DNA from: Candidatus Auribacterota bacterium
GTDB taxonomy: Bacteria > Auribacterota > Tritonobacteria > UBA1439
Assembly: GCA_026391995.1 (NCBI GenBank)
Contig: JAPLCY010000327.1
Location: 1-8,135 of the forward strand
Length of the DNA: 8,135 nucleotides
Reading direction: 5' to 3'
Under the pieces are notes generated by a model, which was not told the DNA's origin, searched no databases, and saw nothing but the letters and a program-made list of their open reading frames with translations. The position numbers were made by a program, and so were the translations under genes. Position 1 is the stretch's first letter, and each line of letters starts with the position of its first letter. This document shows positions 6,289 through 8,135 of the stretch, piece after piece.

Positions 6289-6317
6289 TTTACAGGAACG
6301 CCCTATTCCCTCATACT
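6289..6317 (+). promoter_or_regulatory. Candidate sigma70 promoter of the small membrane-protein gene
   Basis: TTTACA (6289-6294; 5 of 6 to TTGACA), a 17-base spacer and CATACT (6312-6317; 4 of 6 to TATAAT). The predicted +1 is near 6324, giving a leader of about 113 bases before ATG 6437. Confidence 0.45.
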
Positions 6318-6436
6318 CATCACTGATATTCTGATACTACTACGCGGCAACCGCTGCGCCTGTTCTCCGTGGTCCGCCCGATATACAGGAACCGCGAGCA
6401 GTAATCAGGCGACGGGGAAATACCGGGAGGTGGGCA

Positions 6437-6664
6437 ATGGTCGGCTGGTGTATACTGCTCTTCATAATCGGTCTGTTCGGCGTGCTGCAGAACATGAGCA
6501 TGATCAGCGACCCTGACCGCACGGGCCGCATCATCACATGGATCCTCATGCTCGTGGTGGCCGGCATCCTTGTCCGTATCAGGGGCAAGGAGAAGACGGG
6601 AGAGAAGGAGCGGCTGCGCGCGAGAATCGCGGAGCTCGAACGTGAGCTCCGGCAGCGTCGCTGA
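6437..6664 (+). CDS. Small membrane protein with two helices and a coiled-coil tail
   Basis: 75 residues. The SD GGGAGGT (6425-6431) lies 5 bases before the ATG, the strongest ribosome site on the plus strand here, which argues for a real gene. Residues about 3-18 and 32-48 are hydrophobic helices joined by a short polar turn (NMSMISDPDRTG). The tail of about 50-75 is highly charged, rich in Lys/Arg/Glu, and has leucine/isoleucine heptad spacing (LRARIAELERELRQRR), so it probably forms a coiled coil. With positive charge after helix 2, both the tail and the N-terminus would lie in the cytoplasm. The family is not recognised. The layout recalls small membrane regulators or scaffolds, but no function can be assigned. 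It is convergent with the anion symporter gene, whose stop is 17 bases away. Confidence 0.72.
   Translation: MVGWCILLFIIGLFGVLQNMSMISDPDRTGRIITWILMLVVAGILVRIRGKEKTGEKERLRARIAELERELRQRR
6630..6651. repeat. 8-base-pair perfect hairpin near the end of the small gene
   Basis: CGGAGCTC (6630-6637) and GAGCTCCG (6644-6651) pair perfectly around GAACGT. It lies in the coiled-coil codons, 11 bases before the stop, and about 30 bases from the end of the convergent gene. No T-run follows on either strand. It may slow transcription or protect the mRNA end, or may only reflect the Glu-Leu-Glu-Arg-Glu-Leu coding repeat. Confidence 0.4.
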
Positions 6665-6681
6665 CCCGGGCGGCCATCCCC

Positions 6682-8124
6682 TCAGATCAATCCGCAGACG
6701 CCCGCACACCAGAGCACGGCGACTATCGCCGCGATCGACAAAGCGTCGAGCAGCAATCCCACCATGATCATCCGCGGCAGCCTGACCGCCCCCGTGGCGT
6801 AGGCGATCGCGTTCGGCGGCGTTGAAATCGGCAGCATGAACGCCATGCTCGCGCCGAAGCACGCCCCCAGCACCGGCGGCACCGCCGATACCCCCATGGC
6901 CTTCGCGAGGCCGATGGCGACCGGGATCACGATGTTCGCCGCCGCGGTGTTGCTGGTGAACTCGGTGAGGATGACCGCGGTCACCGTCGCGATGCCTGTC
7001 ACCGCGCACAGCCCCCCGCCCTCCGTATAGCGCAAGAGCGCCCTCCCGAGGGCCTCCCCCAGGCCGGTCTTGAACATGAGGGTGCCGAGAGAAAGCCCGC
7101 CGCCGAAGAGCAGTATTGTCCCCCAATCGATATGCACCGCATCCTCCCAGCTGACCGTGAACTTCCCCTCTCTCATATTCACCGGCAGAATAAAGAGGGC
7201 GATTGCCCCGAGCAGCGCCACGGACGCCTCGGGAATCCGCGCCTCATACCACCTGCACAGCGGGGCGTTGCTTCCCATGAGGATGCTGAAGAGCCCCGGC
7301 AGCAGCCATAGGAGAACCACGCCGGCGAATACCATGAGCGTGTTGCGCTCGCCCCGCGAGAACTTTCCCAGATCCGGTATACACTCTCCCGTAACCACGT
7401 GCGCCGCGCTGCGACCCATCCACATCAAAGCGAACAGCCCCATCATCATCACGCCCGCGAGCGGCACGCCGATGCACATCCAGTGCAGGAACGAAATGTG
7501 GACATCAAGCGTGTCCCGCAAAAAACCAAGGGCGATGAGATTGGGCGGCGTACCGATAGGGGTGGCGACGCCGCCGATGGAAGCCGCGTATGCCACGGCG
7601 AGCACACCGGCGCCAAGGATGGATCTGCGTTCATCGTCTCCCCTGCCGCAGTGAGCAAGGACGCAGACCGCGAGCGGCATCATCATCGCCGCCACAGCCG
7701 TGTTGCTCATCCACATTGACAGGAGTGCCGAGATGCAGGCGAGCGCAACGATGAGCGTGCCCGGAGTGGCACCTCCATGGAACCGGCGCAATACCGACGA
7801 GGCGAAGCGCCGGTCGAGGCCGTGGACCGTCATCGACCTGGCTATGATAAAACTTCCTATAAACAGGAATATAATCTGGTCGCCATACGGCGCGAATACT
7901 TCTTTCGCCGGGGCCACGCCCATGAGGAGCGCAAGCACGCTGCCAAGCAATGCCGTGACAGGGATGGGTATCGCCTCGCTTATCCAGAAGATAACCACGA
8001 GGGCAAGAATCGCCAGCAACCGGTGGGCCGAGCGATTGAGCCCCTCGACCGGGCAGGCCAGCACCATGACCATGGCGAGCGGGCCGCATACAAGACCGGC
8101 AGTCCGTCGCACTCGCTCACCCAT
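6682..8124 (-). CDS. Divalent anion:Na+ symporter, DASS/SLC13 (INDY-like) family
   Basis: 480 residues and strongly hydrophobic. Members carry di- and tricarboxylates (succinate, malate, citrate) or sulfate across the inner membrane with Na+. The two inverted halves each show the family's paired ion/substrate motifs: SNTA at 140-143 with IGTPPN at 190-195, and SNTA at 391-394 with ISTPPN at 433-438. In the solved INDY-type transporters the SNT loops bind Na+ and the carboxylate. Other typical segments are SEAIPIPVTAL (49-59) and FGGGLSLG (340-347). ATG 8124 gives a short basic N-terminus before helix 1. The region before it is only 11 bases to the window edge, with a weak GGA as SD, so a start further upstream cannot be excluded. 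The C-terminus (VCGLI) looks complete. Whether dicarboxylate or sulfate is carried cannot be decided, though the SNT/TPPN pattern is closest to dicarboxylate carriers. Confidence 0.93.
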   Translation of the reverse strand: MGERVRRTAGLVCGPLAMVMVLACPVEGLNRSAHRLLAILALVVIFWISEAIPIPVTALLGSVLALLMGVAPAKEVFAPYGDQIIFLFIGSFIIARSMTVHGLDRRFASSVLRRFHGGATPGTLIVALACISALLSMWMSNTAVAAMMMPLAVCVLAHCGRGDDERRSILGAGVLAVAYAASIGGVATPIGTPPNLIALGFLRDTLDVHISFLHWMCIGVPLAGVMMMGLFALMWMGRSAAHVVTGECIPDLGKFSRGERNTLMVFAGVVLLWLLPGLFSILMGSNAPLCRWYEARIPEASVALLGAIALFILPVNMREGKFTVSWEDAVHIDWGTILLFGGGLSLGTLMFKTGLGEALGRALLRYTEGGGLCAVTGIATVTAVILTEFTSNTAAANIVIPVAIGLAKAMGVSAVPPVLGACFGASMAFMLPISTPPNAIAYATGAVRLPRMIMVGLLLDALSIAAIVAVLWCAGVCGLI

Positions 8125-8135
8125 CTGTCCGCAAT

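Larger units (their letters stand above)
6094..6436. other. Gene-free stretch rich in palindromes
   Basis: 343 bases between the transporter stop and the small membrane-protein gene. No frame with a start, SD and coherent protein was found. It holds a 38-base symmetric site (6134-6171), the palindrome TGGAATTCCA (6181-6190), a C/G-stem hairpin (6224-6248) and a promoter-like pair (6289-6317). The remaining leader (about 6324-6436) has only a small GCGG-CAA-CCGC hairpin (6344-6354). Confidence 0.6.

Noticed and set aside
6665..6681. Bidirectional terminator between the convergent genes
   Set aside because: The 17-base gap holds no stem followed by T-runs on either strand; the nearest hairpin (6630-6651) lacks a T-tract.
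6320..7126. Open frame of 268 codons on the minus strand
   Set aside because: It is out of frame with the anion symporter and antisense to the small membrane protein; the translation is Gly/Arg/His-rich shadow sequence.

Overview
The window is G+C-rich bacterial DNA with one AT-rich insert. The organism is probably diderm: one gene encodes a lipoprotein-type signal peptide, another a Sec-type signal peptide, and Shine-Dalgarno (SD) sites are clear at several genes. Nothing here fixes a phylum. No rRNA, tRNA or CRISPR array was seen.

Layout. (1) 1-2361, minus strand: a two-gene unit for exported proteins. It starts with a 740-residue lipoprotein with an alpha/beta-hydrolase (lipase/esterase-like) core, translationally coupled through TGATG to a second secreted protein that runs off the left edge. 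(2) 2362-2440: a compact divergent promoter region. The minus-strand promoter is an extended -10 type placed so that the lipoprotein mRNA would be leaderless or nearly so. (3) 2441-4162, plus strand: recJ, a complete DHH/DHHA1 single-strand exonuclease gene. (4) About 4140-4946: an AT-rich Y1 (HUH) transposase unit bounded by a 14-base inverted repeat (13 of 14 matching). Its left end supplies the last codons and stop of recJ, and its right end reaches the start codon of the next gene. (5) 4945-6093, plus: a 12-helix major facilitator transporter of unknown substrate. (6) 6094-6436: a gene-free stretch rich in palindromes, with a plausible promoter at its right end. (7) 6437-6664, plus: a 75-residue membrane protein with two hydrophobic helices and a charged coiled-coil tail. 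(8) 6682-8124, minus: a divalent anion:Na+ symporter (DASS/SLC13, INDY-like) with both SNT motifs, convergent with the small gene.

The genes do not form one pathway. They look like ordinary chromosomal neighbours: envelope hydrolase, DNA repair, and two transporters. A transposase unit interrupts a recJ-transporter junction. I found no convincing new multi-gene defence or biosynthetic system. The points most worth following are the element ends that rewrite both neighbouring genes, the apparently leaderless lipoprotein gene with its cysteine cluster and coupled secreted partner, and the 38-base two-fold symmetric site downstream of the transporter.
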